Shown here: one piece after another, positions 32,545 to 41,428 of the stretch
Layout of the letters: the number at the start of each line of letters is the position of its first letter
How positions within the stretch are numbered: position 1 is the first letter of the stretch
Assembly (NCBI RefSeq): GCF_003574445.1
Contig: NZ_KZ984548.1
Location: 62,001 to 126,000, forward strand
Length of the DNA stretch: 64,000 bases
Source of the DNA: Streptomyces sp. YIM 130001
GTDB lineage: Bacteria > Actinomycetota > Actinomycetes > Streptomycetales > Streptomycetaceae
Direction of reading: 5' to 3'
Program-made: the position numbers and the translations under genes
Notes under the pieces: model-generated
The model's input: the letters and a program-made list of their open reading frames with translations, nothing else
Told to the model about the DNA's origin: nothing
Databases searched by the model: none

Positions 32545-33357
32545 TCAGTCGAGTCCGCCGGCCGGCCCGTGCGGCCCGCCCGGCTCCTCCCCCTGGCCGC
32601 CCGTGTTGTCCTGTCGTGAGAGCAGGTCGTGTACGAGGCGCAGGACGTCGAGTTGGGCCGCGTTGTAGAACTCGGTCAACGACTGCACGACGACGGACTG
32701 GGTGATCGCTCTTCCCCGGCGGGAGGAGGCGTGCAGGTCACGCAGAGCCGGGTGGTCCTCCTGTTGGGTGCGGATTTCGGGAGCCAGACGTTCGGCGAGC
32801 CGTCGTCGGACATCGTCAGGCGCGTCCGCGGGCAGGGACTCGAACTGTGCGCCGACCTCACTCAGCGGTGCGGCCAACTGTTCCTGCAGCATGGACATCG
32901 CCGACGGCGTGAGAATGCTGGAGTACGTCAACAGCAGGGACCGCTGCGTCTCCGACAGGTCCTCGACCGCGTTCAGCAGGTCCGGTGACAGCTCGTCAGT
33001 GGCCGTCCCCGCGTCCGTCGGCAGGTCGAGCAGGGCCCGGTTCTCCAGGACCGCGGCCAGTTCCCGACGCATCTCCCGCTGGCGTTCGATGCTCGCCGCG
33101 AGCTCGGCGTCCAGGGCGCGCAGCGTCTGCTCCGCCCCCTCGTCGGCGGCCTCGACCGACGCGACATCCGAGAGGGGTACGCCGAGGGCGACCAGTCTGC
33201 GGATGCGCAGCAGGCGGACCAGATGCCGGACGCCGTACTGCTTGTAGCCGTTGGACGATCGTTCGGGCTCGGCCAGCAGGCCGATCCGGTGATAGTGCCG
33301 GACGGTCTTCAGCGTCGTGCCGGCGAGTTCGGCCAGCTCACTCGTACTCCACGCCAT
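32545..33357 (-). CDS. MerR-family transcriptional regulator
   Basis: A 270-residue protein. The N-terminal winged helix-turn-helix is clear (MAWSTSELAELAGTTLKTVR, HYHRIGLLAEPERSSNGYKQ, YGVRHLVRLLRIRRLVALG), followed by the dimerisation coil (TLRALDAELAASIERQREMR). The C-terminal 150 residues are helical and may bind an effector. Start ATG 33357 is the family start. The frame is open for another 2.2 kb upstream but only as an antisense shadow of the peptidase gene. It is divergent from the peptidase gene, with a MerR-type promoter between them. Confidence 0.9.
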   Translation of the reverse strand: MAWSTSELAELAGTTLKTVRHYHRIGLLAEPERSSNGYKQYGVRHLVRLLRIRRLVALGVPLSDVASVEAADEGAEQTLRALDAELAASIERQREMRRELAAVLENRALLDLPTDAGTATDELSPDLLNAVEDLSETQRSLLLTYSSILTPSAMSMLQEQLAAPLSEVGAQFESLPADAPDDVRRRLAERLAPEIRTQQEDHPALRDLHASSRRGRAITQSVVVQSLTEFYNAAQLDVLRLVHDLLSRQDNTGGQGEEPGGPHGPAGGLD

Positions 33358-33418
33358 CAGCGGGTCCCTTCCTGGGGGATTCACTCCTGCCTGCCCGGAG
33401 GCGGTCCCATTCAACGTG

Positions 33419-33449
33419 TTGACCACGCCCCAGGGGCATGGAGTGCAGT
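33419..33449 (+). promoter_or_regulatory. MerR-type promoter with 19-nt spacer and internal palindrome
   Basis: TTGACC (33419-33424) and TGCAGT (33444-33449) are separated by 19 nt, the over-long spacer typical of MerR-activated promoters. The spacer holds the palindrome GCCCCAGGGGC (33427-33437). It points toward the peptidase gene and lies upstream of the divergent MerR gene. Confidence 0.55.
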
Positions 33450-33492
33450 GTGCGGCGACCACAGGTGCGCTACGGGGATGCGGAGAACAGAC

Positions 33493-35010
33493 ATGAAACG
33501 GCAACGCGGTATCGGCAGGGGCCCGGCCCTGGCAGTCGTCCTTGCACTCGGTGGCGCGCTGGTGGGTGTGCCCGCCGTCGCGGAGGGCGGGCTGCAGGCG
33601 CCGAAGGTGCGGTGGAAGGCGTGTCCGAACGACGTGGTGGCCGAGGCGGCCCCGACGGTGCTGCAGTGCGCCACCGTGCCCGTGCCGGTTGACTACACCG
33701 AGCCCGAGGGCGACCGGATCGACGTCATGATCTCCCGCCTGGCGAGTACGAAACCTGACAAGCGGCGCGGCACCCTGATGCTCAATCCGGGCGGCCCGGG
33801 AGGATCCGGCCTCGCGCAGCCGGCGCTCCTCGTGGCCCGGGGGATTCCCGCCGACGTCCTGGACAGCTACGACCTGATCGGCATGGACACCCGCGGAGCC
33901 GGACGCTCGGCGCCGGTGAAGTGTGGGTTCACAGCGGACGGGCCCTACACCGCCAACATTCCTCCGTACGCGGCCGACGACGCGGCGGTGACGGAACAGG
34001 CGAAGGTCGCCGAGCGAGCGGCCGAGCAGTGCGCGAGCCACGACAAGGACGGACTGCTGCGGCACGTGACCACGGCGAACACCGCCCGCGACCTGGACCG
34101 CATCCGGGCTGCGCTGGGCGAGGAGAAGACCAGCTTCCTCGGCTACTCGTACGGCACGGCGCTGGGCGCCGCCTACGCGTCGATGTTTCCCGAGCAGTCC
34201 GACCGGATCGTGCTCGACAGCAACATCGGCGACACCCACCTCGACCGCGAGGGCCTGCGCCGCTACGCGCTCGGCATGGAGCAGGCGTTCCCCGACTTCG
34301 CCGCGTGGGCGGCCGCTCGCCACGACAGTTACGGCCTGGGCCGTACCGCCGCGCAGGTACGCGAGACGTACATGGCGCTCGGCAAGCGGCTCGACAAGGC
34401 TCCGGTGGGAGGCTTCGACGGCAGCCTGTTGCGGCAGTACACGTTCGCCCAGCTCTACAAGAAGCTGCAGTATCCGAAGCTGGCCCAGCAGTGGCAGGCG
34501 CTCGCGGACGGCGACGCTTCCAAGGCCCGGAGCCTGGCGGGGCAGGGGCAGGAGACGGCCGCGGGCCCGGCGTCGCCCGCGATCGACACCCCTCTGGCCG
34601 TGTTCGCCGCGGTGACCTGTAACGACGTCAAATGGCCCAGGAACGTGGACACTTACCGTCAAGGCGTCGCCGAGGACCGCGAGCGCTACCCGCTGTTCGG
34701 CGCTGCCACGGCCAACATCACGCCCTGCGCCTTCTGGCCGTACGCCCCTGCCGAGCCGCCGGTCGCGGTAGAGGACGAAGGACCGCAGAACGTGCTCCTC
34801 GTGCAGAACCTGCGTGATCCGGCCACAACGCACCGCGGTGGCGAGCTGCTGCGCGAGAAGTTCGCGGAACGGTCCCGGCTGCTCAGCGTCGACGACAGCG
34901 GGCACGGCGCCTACGTGATGGGCGACAACGCCTGCGCGCTGAACACCACCACGCGCTTTCTCGTCGAGGGCGAGATGCCCGCGAAGGACACGCTCTGCCG
35001 CGCGGACTGA
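33493..35010 (+). CDS. Secreted alpha/beta-hydrolase, tripeptidyl-aminopeptidase-like
   Basis: A 505-residue exported hydrolase. The signal peptide (KRQRGIGRGPALAVVLALGG to about residue 31) is followed by KVRWKACPN, a typical mature start. Catalytic residues are S219 in GYSYGTALG, D442 in NLRDPATTH and H471 in DSGHGAYVM, with oxyanion motif GGPGGSG. Paired cysteines match the SlpD/E-type extracellular aminopeptidases. ATG 33493 has GGAG upstream. Divergence from a MerR gene over a MerR-type promoter implies inducible expression. It is distinct in sequence from the relative at 8590. Confidence 0.9.
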   Translation: MKRQRGIGRGPALAVVLALGGALVGVPAVAEGGLQAPKVRWKACPNDVVAEAAPTVLQCATVPVPVDYTEPEGDRIDVMISRLASTKPDKRRGTLMLNPGGPGGSGLAQPALLVARGIPADVLDSYDLIGMDTRGAGRSAPVKCGFTADGPYTANIPPYAADDAAVTEQAKVAERAAEQCASHDKDGLLRHVTTANTARDLDRIRAALGEEKTSFLGYSYGTALGAAYASMFPEQSDRIVLDSNIGDTHLDREGLRRYALGMEQAFPDFAAWAAARHDSYGLGRTAAQVRETYMALGKRLDKAPVGGFDGSLLRQYTFAQLYKKLQYPKLAQQWQALADGDASKARSLAGQGQETAAGPASPAIDTPLAVFAAVTCNDVKWPRNVDTYRQGVAEDRERYPLFGAATANITPCAFWPYAPAEPPVAVEDEGPQNVLLVQNLRDPATTHRGGELLREKFAERSRLLSVDDSGHGAYVMGDNACALNTTTRFLVEGEMPAKDTLCRAD

Positions 35011-35106
35011 CCTGCGGGGCAGGCGGCGGGAGTGGCCGGTCCCGCGGGCGGCGAGGCCGGGTCGAAGCCCCCTACGGCACCGGACGCGGGCGATAGCGTC
35101 GCGGCT

Positions 35107-35535
35107 ATGACGACACGGGGGCGAGTGATATGCGGCGTACTGGGTGGCTTGTTGGGGATATGGGCGGTGAGTCTGTTTCTCGTCTCGCCGGTGATCACCT
35201 TCCGTGGTGACGACGCGGAGATCGCCTGCGAGTCGGTGGCGAACGCGGGCTGGCCGGACCCGTTGCTGAGTGAAGGCGGCAACTCGCGCTCGTACACCTT
35301 CGATGTCACCGCCGGCGAGCTTCCGGAGCCCGAGCGAGGACAGGACGCCTGGGCCGTACAGGACCGTGTCGAGTCCAAGTGCGACCGGCGCAGGACGACT
35401 TACGCGGCGGGTATGACGCTGATTCTGTGCCCGGCGACGCTGCTTGCGGCGGGCGCTTTCTTCGGCCCGCGCCTCGCCTTTCCCCGTACGCGACCGGCCG
35501 GGGGTGGCGGCGTCGACGGGACGGTGGGCGCCTGA
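35107..35535 (+). CDS. Small two-helix membrane protein
   Basis: A 142-residue protein with an N-terminal helix (VICGVLGGLLGIWAVSLFLV), an external loop with two cysteines (EIACESVANAG, ESKCDRRR) and a second helix (AAGMTLILCPATLLAAGAFF). There is no ribosome site before ATG 35107. A TAGCGT element 7-12 nt upstream would give a leaderless message. No known family. Confidence 0.65.
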   Translation: MTTRGRVICGVLGGLLGIWAVSLFLVSPVITFRGDDAEIACESVANAGWPDPLLSEGGNSRSYTFDVTAGELPEPERGQDAWAVQDRVESKCDRRRTTYAAGMTLILCPATLLAAGAFFGPRLAFPRTRPAGGGGVDGTVGA

Positions 35536-35595
35536 GGCGCGCACGGCGGCCTCCCGGGCACGGGAAGCCGCTCGCGGTGCCCGCGCGGGACACGA

Positions 35596-35626
35596 AGAAG
35601 GGCCCGGAGAGACTCCGGGCCCTTCT
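35596..35626. terminator. Bidirectional terminator
   Basis: Perfect 14-bp arms AGAAGGGCCCGGAG (35596-35609) and CTCCGGGCCCTTCT (35613-35626) with a 3-nt loop, between two convergent genes. Confidence 0.9.
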
Positions 35627-35655
35627 CGTCGTATCTGGTGGCGGGAACGGGGACG

Positions 35656-36474
35656 TCAGAGGACGCGGACCGCGCCGTCCGCTGGGTAGCCGGACAGGTC
35701 CTGGATCACGACGCCCTTGCCGGGGTTCGCGGCGTCCAGGTACTGGCCGTCGCCGATGTACACACCGGTGTGGAACGCCGAACCGGCGCCGCCCCAGTAC
35801 AGGATGTCGCCGACCTGGGGGTTGGACGTGCCGACCTGGGTACCCGCGGTCGACTGGGCCTGCGAGGTGCGCGGCAGGTCCACGCCGGCCTGCTTGAAGG
35901 CGGCCTGCACGAGACCGGAGCAGTCCCAGGAGTTGGGGCCGGTGCCGCCCATGACGTAGGCGTCGCCGAGCTGGGCCTTCATGAAGCTGACGACGGCGCC
36001 GGCGCTGCCGCTGGCGGGAGCGGCGGTGGAGGCCTCGGAGGACGAGTCGGAGGCGCTCTGGGTGCTCAGCGCGGCGCGCTCGGTGGAGCGGTCGGCACGG
36101 GCCTGCCGCGCCTCCTCGGCGCGCTCGGCGGCGGCCTTCTTCTTGGCCTCCGCCTTGCGCTCCGCCTCGGCCTTGGCCTTCTTGGCGTCCTTGACGGCCT
36201 TCTCCGTCGCGGCGTCCTGCTCGGCCTGGTGCCGAACGGAGTCCGCGACGTCCTGGGTGGCGTCCGCGGTGGCGGCCATCTTGGTGGCCAGCTCAGTGGT
36301 GAGCGTGGGCATTTCGATGGTCTCGGTCACCGGCTCGGCCGCGTTCGCCGAACCGGATGCACCGGCCACTGCGAGGGTGCTGAGGACGCCACCGGCAACT
36401 CCGGCGCGCAGGGCCACCTTGGAGGCGCTGCGGCGGGGCTTCCGGTGGCTGGGTATGTGAGCGGTGTGGGACAT
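35656..36474 (-). CDS. Secreted NlpC/P60 peptidoglycan endopeptidase
   Basis: A 272-residue secreted cell-wall hydrolase. A long signal peptide ends near GSANAAEP. Residues about 70-130 are a Lys/Ala/Glu-rich coiled coil, then a Ser-rich linker and the NlpC/P60 domain with catalytic Cys185 (WDCSGLV), His235 (AFHTGVYIGDG) and the following polar residue. It would cut D-Glu/meso-DAP-type stem-peptide bonds. ATG 36474 (MSHTAH) fits related proteins as I recall them but has no ribosome site. GTG 36498 in the same frame has GAAGGGA 4-5 nt upstream and could be the true start. The gene lies just upstream of, and divergent from, nuoA. Confidence 0.9.
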   Translation of the reverse strand: MSHTAHIPSHRKPRRSASKVALRAGVAGGVLSTLAVAGASGSANAAEPVTETIEMPTLTTELATKMAATADATQDVADSVRHQAEQDAATEKAVKDAKKAKAEAERKAEAKKKAAAERAEEARQARADRSTERAALSTQSASDSSSEASTAAPASGSAGAVVSFMKAQLGDAYVMGGTGPNSWDCSGLVQAAFKQAGVDLPRTSQAQSTAGTQVGTSNPQVGDILYWGGAGSAFHTGVYIGDGQYLDAANPGKGVVIQDLSGYPADGAVRVL

Positions 36475-36492
36475 GGGACAACCGCTATCAGG

Positions 36493-36522
36493 GCACACGG
36501 GTTCCCTTCAAGAAACGTGTGC
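36493..36522 (-). promoter_or_regulatory. Hairpin enclosing the ribosome site and GTG of the NlpC/P60 gene
   Basis: GCACACG (36493-36499) and CGTGTGC (36516-36522) are perfect 7-bp arms. On the minus-strand message, the GAAGGGA ribosome site is in the loop and the GTG at 36498 is in the 3' arm, so the fold could hide the start signal. Confidence 0.5.
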
Positions 36523-37476
36523 TGCGCCACAGTTGCTGCGTTCCCGGCTGAATCCCGCGCGTGTCGGCCCTTATTGACGCCGTAACGGGCAATTAGGACA
36601 CCGTCGATCAAGGCCATGATCACGGGTTTTCAGCGTTACGCCCCTTTTGCCCGCCGCCTACCATCGACGCGACTCGATGGCCAAGCCCTTCGTTTCGCCC
36701 TCGATGGCGACGTGGCACAGGTCACGCACAGGTCACGGAACGGCCGTGTGTGGAACGGACATTAGGGATCGCGCATCACCCTGCAGTCGGCCCTGTCGCT
36801 CGACTGCCCGGCCGGACGGCAGGGCAAACCGGACGCAGTGCGTCCATAGGTGACGAACCGCAGGCGCCGAACCGGTGGCGTCCAACTGCCGGTCCCTCGG
36901 TGCGAGTCCGGGCGGCCGGTGCTTCGGACCGTCGTTCCGTCCTCCGGTGCGCCGGTCGCCGACAGGTTCCGCGCGCTGCGGACTCGCGGCGCCTCGCGGG
37001 AGTTGCGGGACCCACCGGGGTCGTGGGCCTCACCGGGGTCGCGGGACCTCGCCGGAGTTGGTGAACGCGCGCGCGTAGCGACCGTTCGCGCGCTCCCTCT
37101 CTCGTCCCCTTCTCCCCACCCCTCCCTTCCCTGCCCTCTCGTCCCTCCCCCTTCTTGTCCTCTTCGCCTCTCGCGCGCGGCCGTCCACCCCCACCCCGCC
37201 GGCTCCCTCCAACGAGCGAGCCCGCTCCTCTATCAAGGCCCGCCGTCCAGCACCAATTTGCTTGCAGCTGCCATCACTTGATACGCCGACACCGCCCCGA
37301 CCAGCGGTAACGCATCCGGATGTCACTACTGGTGATCACTTCGGAGCTTCGCGTATGAAGATCACCGCTCATCCGGCTTCATGATCCTTCGTCAGGTGGT
37401 GGAGATCACAAAGTCGTTGTCGTACCCCGTGTCGCACGTCACAGGACGGCAGGCATAGGATGCGGGGCAGTTGGGC
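36523..37476. other. Long divergent intergenic region between NlpC/P60 and nuoA
   Basis: About 950 nt without a supported gene. The part nearest the hydrolase (36523 to about 36850) probably holds its promoter and a structured leader. One hairpin is CCATCGA/TCGATGG (36661-36680), and GCCGGGAACGCAGC on the minus strand (near 36540-36555) faintly recalls a riboswitch core. A GC-rich part has direct repeats of ACCGGGGTCG near 37015-37040. A pyrimidine-only-rich tract spans about 37091-37175. Near nuo lie an inverted repeat GGTGATC/GATCACC (37331-37337, 37360-37366) and a -10-like TAGGAT (37456-37461). Confidence 0.55.
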
Positions 37477-37494
37477 TTGTGAACTGCCTCACAT
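37477..37494. promoter_or_regulatory. Rex-type redox operator of the nuo operon
   Basis: TTGTGAACTGCCTCACAT has TGTGA and TCACA arms 6 nt apart, the same geometry as the streptomycete Rex site (TGTGAACGCGTTCACA from memory). It lies about 15 nt downstream of the -10-like TAGGAT and 83 nt before nuoA, a position suited to blocking transcription when NADH/NAD+ is low. nuoA-N is a reported Rex target in Streptomyces, as I recall it. Confidence 0.75.
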
Positions 37495-37576
37495 GAGCGC
37501 GATCTTCGTGGGGTGGGCGATGCCCGCAGGTCCGACCGCCGAAGCAGTCAATGTCGACTGAGAGGAGCGAGGAGCG

Positions 37577-37936
37577 GTGAACGCTTATGCGCCCATCCTC
37601 GTATTGGGAGCCCTAGGCGCCGGCTTTGCGATCTTCTCCGTGGTCATGGCCACGCTTGTCGGTCCAAAGCGGTACAACCGGGCAAAGCTCGAAGCCTATG
37701 AATGCGGTATCGAGCCCACGCCGACACCGGCCGGCGGTGGGCGATTCCCCATCAAGTACTACCTGACGGCGATGCTCTTCATCATTTTCGATATCGAGAT
37801 CGTCTTCCTCTATCCCTGGGCCGTCACCTTTGACGCGCTCGGGGTTTTCGGGCTCGTGGAGATGCTGCTCTTCGTGCTCACCGTCTTCGTCGCGTACGCC
37901 TACGTGTGGCGGCGCGGCGGCCTGGACTGGGACTGA
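37577..37936 (+). CDS. nuoA: NADH-quinone oxidoreductase subunit A
   Basis: A 119-residue membrane subunit with three helices and the family motifs KLEAYECGIEPTP and FPIKYYLTAMLFIIFDIEI, followed by the acidic helix end. It is part of the quinone-site region of complex I. GTG 37577 follows GAGGAG. It is the first gene of the 14-gene operon, in the canonical A-N order on one strand. Confidence 0.97.
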   Translation: MNAYAPILVLGALGAGFAIFSVVMATLVGPKRYNRAKLEAYECGIEPTPTPAGGGRFPIKYYLTAMLFIIFDIEIVFLYPWAVTFDALGVFGLVEMLLFVLTVFVAYAYVWRRGGLDWD

Positions 37937-37951
37937 GGGGCTGATTCACCC

Positions 37952-38506
37952 ATGGGACTTGAAGAGAAGCTGCCGAGCGGGTTCTTGCTGACGACCGTCG
38001 AGCAGGCCGCGGGATGGGTGCGTAAGTCGTCCGTCTTTCCGGCCACGTTCGGCCTCGCCTGCTGTGCGATCGAGATGATGACGACCGGAGCCGGGCGGTA
38101 CGACCTTGCTCGCTTCGGTATGGAGGTCTTCCGGGGGTCGCCGCGGCAGGCGGACCTGATGATCGTGGCCGGACGGGTCAGTCAGAAGATGGCGCCCGTC
38201 CTCAGGCAGGTCTACGACCAGATGCCCAGCCCCAAGTGGGTTATCTCCATGGGGGTTTGCGCCTCTTCAGGAGGCATGTTCAACAATTACGCGATTGTTC
38301 AGGGTGTCGACCACATCATCCCGGTGGACATCTATTTGCCCGGTTGCCCGCCGCGGCCGGAGATGCTCCTGGACGCGATTCTCAAGCTCCACGAGAAGAT
38401 CCAGACCTCGAAGCTCGGTGTGAACGCCGAGGACGCAGCCCGCGAGGCGGAGGAGGCGGCCCTCAAGTCGCTTCCCCTGATCGAGATGAAGGGGCTGCTG
38501 CGATGA
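37952..38506 (+). CDS. nuoB: NADH-quinone oxidoreductase subunit B
   Basis: A 184-residue peripheral subunit carrying cluster N2, the last electron donor to quinone. The cluster cysteines are in [17 protein letters not shown] and LPGCPPRPE. The N-terminus ([19 protein letters not shown]) is typical. It ends in a 4-nt overlap with nuoC. Confidence 0.97.
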   Translation: MGLEEKLPSGFLLTTVEQAAGWVRKSSVFPATFGLACCAIEMMTTGAGRYDLARFGMEVFRGSPRQADLMIVAGRVSQKMAPVLRQVYDQMPSPKWVISMGVCASSGGMFNNYAIVQGVDHIIPVDIYLPGCPPRPEMLLDAILKLHEKIQTSKLGVNAEDAAREAEEAALKSLPLIEMKGLLR

Positions 38507-39237
38507 GTGACAACGAAGGCGTGAACCCCGAGAAGGACCTCGGCGTGGACAACCTGCCGGGGCAGCGCGGTGACGACGGCGAGGAGATTCGCGTCCAGCG
38601 CGGCATGTTCGGCGCGAACAACGGTGGCGACACCTCCGGCTACGGCGGCCTGGTCCGTTCCGTACGACTGCCCGGCGAATCCACCCGGCCCTACGGCGGC
38701 TGGTTCGACGAGGTGGCCGACGAGCTGGAGGGCGCCCTCGAGGAGCAGGACCTGCTGCCCGCCAACGCGATCGAGAAGACGGTCGTCGACCGCGACGAAC
38801 TCACCTTCCACATCGCCCGCGAGCACCTGCCGCGCGTGGCCAGGACCCTGCGCGACGACCCGGCCCTGCGCTTCGAGCTGTGTACCGGCGTCGCGGGCGT
38901 GCACTACCCGAACGACAAGGGCCGCGAGCTGCACGCCGTCTACCACCTGCGATCGATCACCCACAACCGCCTGATCCGGCTGGAAGTGTCCGCACCGGAC
39001 AGCGACCCGCACGTCCCCTCGCTGGTCGAGGTCTATCCGACCAACGACTGGCACGAGCGCGAGACCTACGACTTCTTCGGGCTGATCTTCGACGGGCACC
39101 CGGCCCTGACCCGGATCATGATGCCGGACGACTGGCAGGGCTTCCCGCAGCGCAAGGACTACCCGCTCGGCGGCATCGCCGTCGAGTACAAGGGCGCCCA
39201 GATCCCGGCTCCTGACCAGCGGAGGTCGTACTCGTGA
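38503..39237 (+). CDS. nuoC: NADH-quinone oxidoreductase subunit C
   Basis: A 244-residue 30-kDa-type subunit. The core domain has the signature [20 protein letters not shown] and ends in RKDYPLGG. The first 70 residues, rich in Gly/Asp/Asn, are an actinobacterial-type extension. ATG 38503 overlaps the nuoB stop and its own stop overlaps the nuoD GTG. It is separate from nuoD, unlike the fused NuoCD of E. coli. Confidence 0.97.
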   Translation: MSDNEGVNPEKDLGVDNLPGQRGDDGEEIRVQRGMFGANNGGDTSGYGGLVRSVRLPGESTRPYGGWFDEVADELEGALEEQDLLPANAIEKTVVDRDELTFHIAREHLPRVARTLRDDPALRFELCTGVAGVHYPNDKGRELHAVYHLRSITHNRLIRLEVSAPDSDPHVPSLVEVYPTNDWHERETYDFFGLIFDGHPALTRIMMPDDWQGFPQRKDYPLGGIAVEYKGAQIPAPDQRRSYS

Positions 39238-40556
39238 CAACTCCCCACGCAACGCCTCGCGCCACGACCGAAGGCACCGTCTACACCGTCACCGGCGGCG
39301 ACTGGGACGAGGTCGTCGAGCAGGCCGCCAAGTCCGACGACGAGCGCATCATCGTCAACATGGGCCCCCAGCACCCGTCCACGCACGGCGTGCTCCGGCT
39401 GATCCTGGAGATCGACGGCGAAACGGTGACCGAGGCCCGCTGCGGCATCGGCTACCTGCACACCGGCATCGAGAAGAACCTCGAGTACCGGACCTGGACG
39501 CAGGGCACCACGTTCGTCACGCGCATGGACTACCTGACGCCGTTCTTCAACGAGACGGCGTACTGCCTCGGCGTGGAGCGGCTGCTCGGCATCGAGGACG
39601 AGATCCCGGACCGCGCCTCGGTCATCCGGGTCCTCCTGATGGAGCTGAACCGGCTCTCCTCACACCTGGTGTGCCTCGCCACCGGTGGTATGGAGCTCGG
39701 CGCCACCACGATCATGATCTACGGCTTCCGTGACCGTGAACTGGTGCTGGATCTCTTCGAGTTGATCACCGGTCTGCGGATGAACCACGCGTTCATCCGG
39801 CCGGGCGGCCTCGCCCAGGACCTGCCGCCGGGCACGGTCGACCAGATCCGCGAATTCCTGAAGACGATGCGGAAGAACCTCGGCGAGTACGACAAGCTCG
39901 CCACCGGCAACCCCATCTTCAAGGGCCGCCTGCAGGACGTCGGCTACCTCGACCTGGCCGGCTGCATGGCCCTCGGTGTCACCGGGCCGCCCCTGAGGTC
40001 CGCGGGCCTTCCGCACGACCTGCGCAAGTCCAACCCGTACTGCGGCTACGAGGACTACGACTTCGAGGTGCCGACCTCGGACACCTGCGACTCCTACGGG
40101 CGGTTCCTGATCCGCCTGGAGGAGATGCGCCAGTCGCTGCGGATCGTCGAGCAGTGCCTCGACCGGCTCGAGCCGGGCCCGGTCATGGTCGGCGACAAGA
40201 AGATCGCCTGGCCCGCCCAACTGGCCCTCGGCCCCGACGGTCTGGGCAATTCCCTCGACCACATCAAGAACATCATGGGCACCTCGATGGAGGCCCTGAT
40301 CCACCACTTCAAGCTGGTGACCGAGGGCTTCCGGGTCCCGCCGGGACAGACGTACGTCGCCGTCGAGTCGCCCAAGGGCGAACTCGGCGTACACGTCGCG
40401 TCCGACGGCGGCACCCGTCCCTACCGGGTGCACTTCCGCGACCCCTCCTTCACCAACTTGCAGGCCATGGCGGCGATGTGCGAAGGCGGACAGGTCGCCG
40501 ACGTCATCGTCGCCGTCGCATCCCTCGACCCCGTGATGGGAGGCGTCGACCGGTGA
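39234..40556 (+). CDS. nuoD: NADH-quinone oxidoreductase subunit D
   Basis: A 440-residue 49-kDa-type subunit that lines the quinone cavity. Typical segments are [25 protein letters not shown], the [18 protein letters not shown] stretch and [17 protein letters not shown]. The conserved HxxT quinone-ligand region lies at HPSTHG. GTG 39234 overlaps the nuoC stop. Confidence 0.97.
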   Translation: MTTPHATPRATTEGTVYTVTGGDWDEVVEQAAKSDDERIIVNMGPQHPSTHGVLRLILEIDGETVTEARCGIGYLHTGIEKNLEYRTWTQGTTFVTRMDYLTPFFNETAYCLGVERLLGIEDEIPDRASVIRVLLMELNRLSSHLVCLATGGMELGATTIMIYGFRDRELVLDLFELITGLRMNHAFIRPGGLAQDLPPGTVDQIREFLKTMRKNLGEYDKLATGNPIFKGRLQDVGYLDLAGCMALGVTGPPLRSAGLPHDLRKSNPYCGYEDYDFEVPTSDTCDSYGRFLIRLEEMRQSLRIVEQCLDRLEPGPVMVGDKKIAWPAQLALGPDGLGNSLDHIKNIMGTSMEALIHHFKLVTEGFRVPPGQTYVAVESPKGELGVHVASDGGTRPYRVHFRDPSFTNLQAMAAMCEGGQVADVIVAVASLDPVMGGVDR

Positions 40557-41428
40557 CGGACGCACAGCCCACAAGCACCGGCGGCCCGACGAGCCTGGGC
40601 ATGCCCCAGCTCCCGGCCCCCGAATACCCGGCCGACGTACGCGCGCGTCTGGAGGCGGACGCCAAGGAAATCGTCGCCCGCTACCCCGACAGCAGGTCGG
40701 CGCTCCTCCCGCTGCTGCACCTCGTGCAGTCCGAGGAGGGCCATGTCACGCGTACCGGCATGCAGTTCTGCGCCGATGTGCTGGCACTGACCACCGCCGA
40801 GGTCACCGCGGTCGCGACCTTCTACAGCATGTACCGCCGCAAGCCGAGCGGCGACTACCAGGTCGGGGTCTGCACCAACACGCTCTGCGCGGTGATGGGC
40901 GGCGACGCCATCTTCGACGAGCTGAAGGAACACCTCGGCGTCGGCAACAACGAGACGACCGAGGACGGCAAGGTCACCCTCGAGCACATCGAGTGCAACG
41001 CCGCCTGCGACTTCGCGCCCGTCGTGATGGTGAACTGGGAGTTCTTCGACAACCAGACGCCCGCCAGCGCCAAGCAGCTCGTCGACGACCTGCGCGCCGG
41101 CGGCGAGGTGTCGCCCACCCGCGGCGCTCCGCTGTGCACCTTCAAGGAGACCGCCCGCATCCTGGCCGGCTTCCCCGACGAGCGCCCGGGCGCGGTCGAG
41201 GCCTCCGGCGCCGCCGGACCCGCCTCGCTGCTCGGCCTGCGGCTCGCCAAGGGCGAGGGCCACGGCCGGGTCGTCCACCCACGCGGATCCGCTCCGCAGG
41301 ACAAGACCGCGCCCGGTCACCCGAGTTCCCACGATGCGCCGCAGGAGACCTCGGCGTCCGACCCGTCGCACCCGTCGGGCCCGGTCTCCGGGGACGCTTC
41401 CGGGGACGTTTCCGAGGAGGGGGAGTGA
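40553..41428 (+). CDS. nuoE: NADH-quinone oxidoreductase subunit E
   Basis: A 291-residue thioredoxin-fold subunit with the N1a 2Fe-2S cysteines in CTNTLC and ECNAAC ([29 protein letters not shown]). The core ends near residue 190. The remaining ~100 residues are a disordered Pro/Ser/Gly/Asp tail, making it far longer than E. coli NuoE (about 166). GTG 40553 overlaps the nuoD stop. The stop touches the nuoF ATG (TGATG). Confidence 0.96.
   Translation: MTDAQPTSTGGPTSLGMPQLPAPEYPADVRARLEADAKEIVARYPDSRSALLPLLHLVQSEEGHVTRTGMQFCADVLALTTAEVTAVATFYSMYRRKPSGDYQVGVCTNTLCAVMGGDAIFDELKEHLGVGNNETTEDGKVTLEHIECNAACDFAPVVMVNWEFFDNQTPASAKQLVDDLRAGGEVSPTRGAPLCTFKETARILAGFPDERPGAVEASGAAGPASLLGLRLAKGEGHGRVVHPRGSAPQDKTAPGHPSSHDAPQETSASDPSHPSGPVSGDASGDVSEEGE

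Noticed and set aside
32545..35544. 999-residue minus-strand frame suggesting a giant fusion protein
   Set aside because: Only the last 270 residues are protein-like (MerR). The rest is antisense to the peptidase gene, so ATG 33357 was taken as the start.
36895..36925. T-arm-like GGTGCGAGTCCGG, possible tRNA
   Set aside because: No matching acceptor, D or anticodon arms could be placed around it.
36750..37281. Small plus-strand frames in the NlpC-nuoA gap
   Set aside because: Low-complexity Ser/Pro/Arg content, no ribosome site and crossing of the pyrimidine tract. Considered non-coding.
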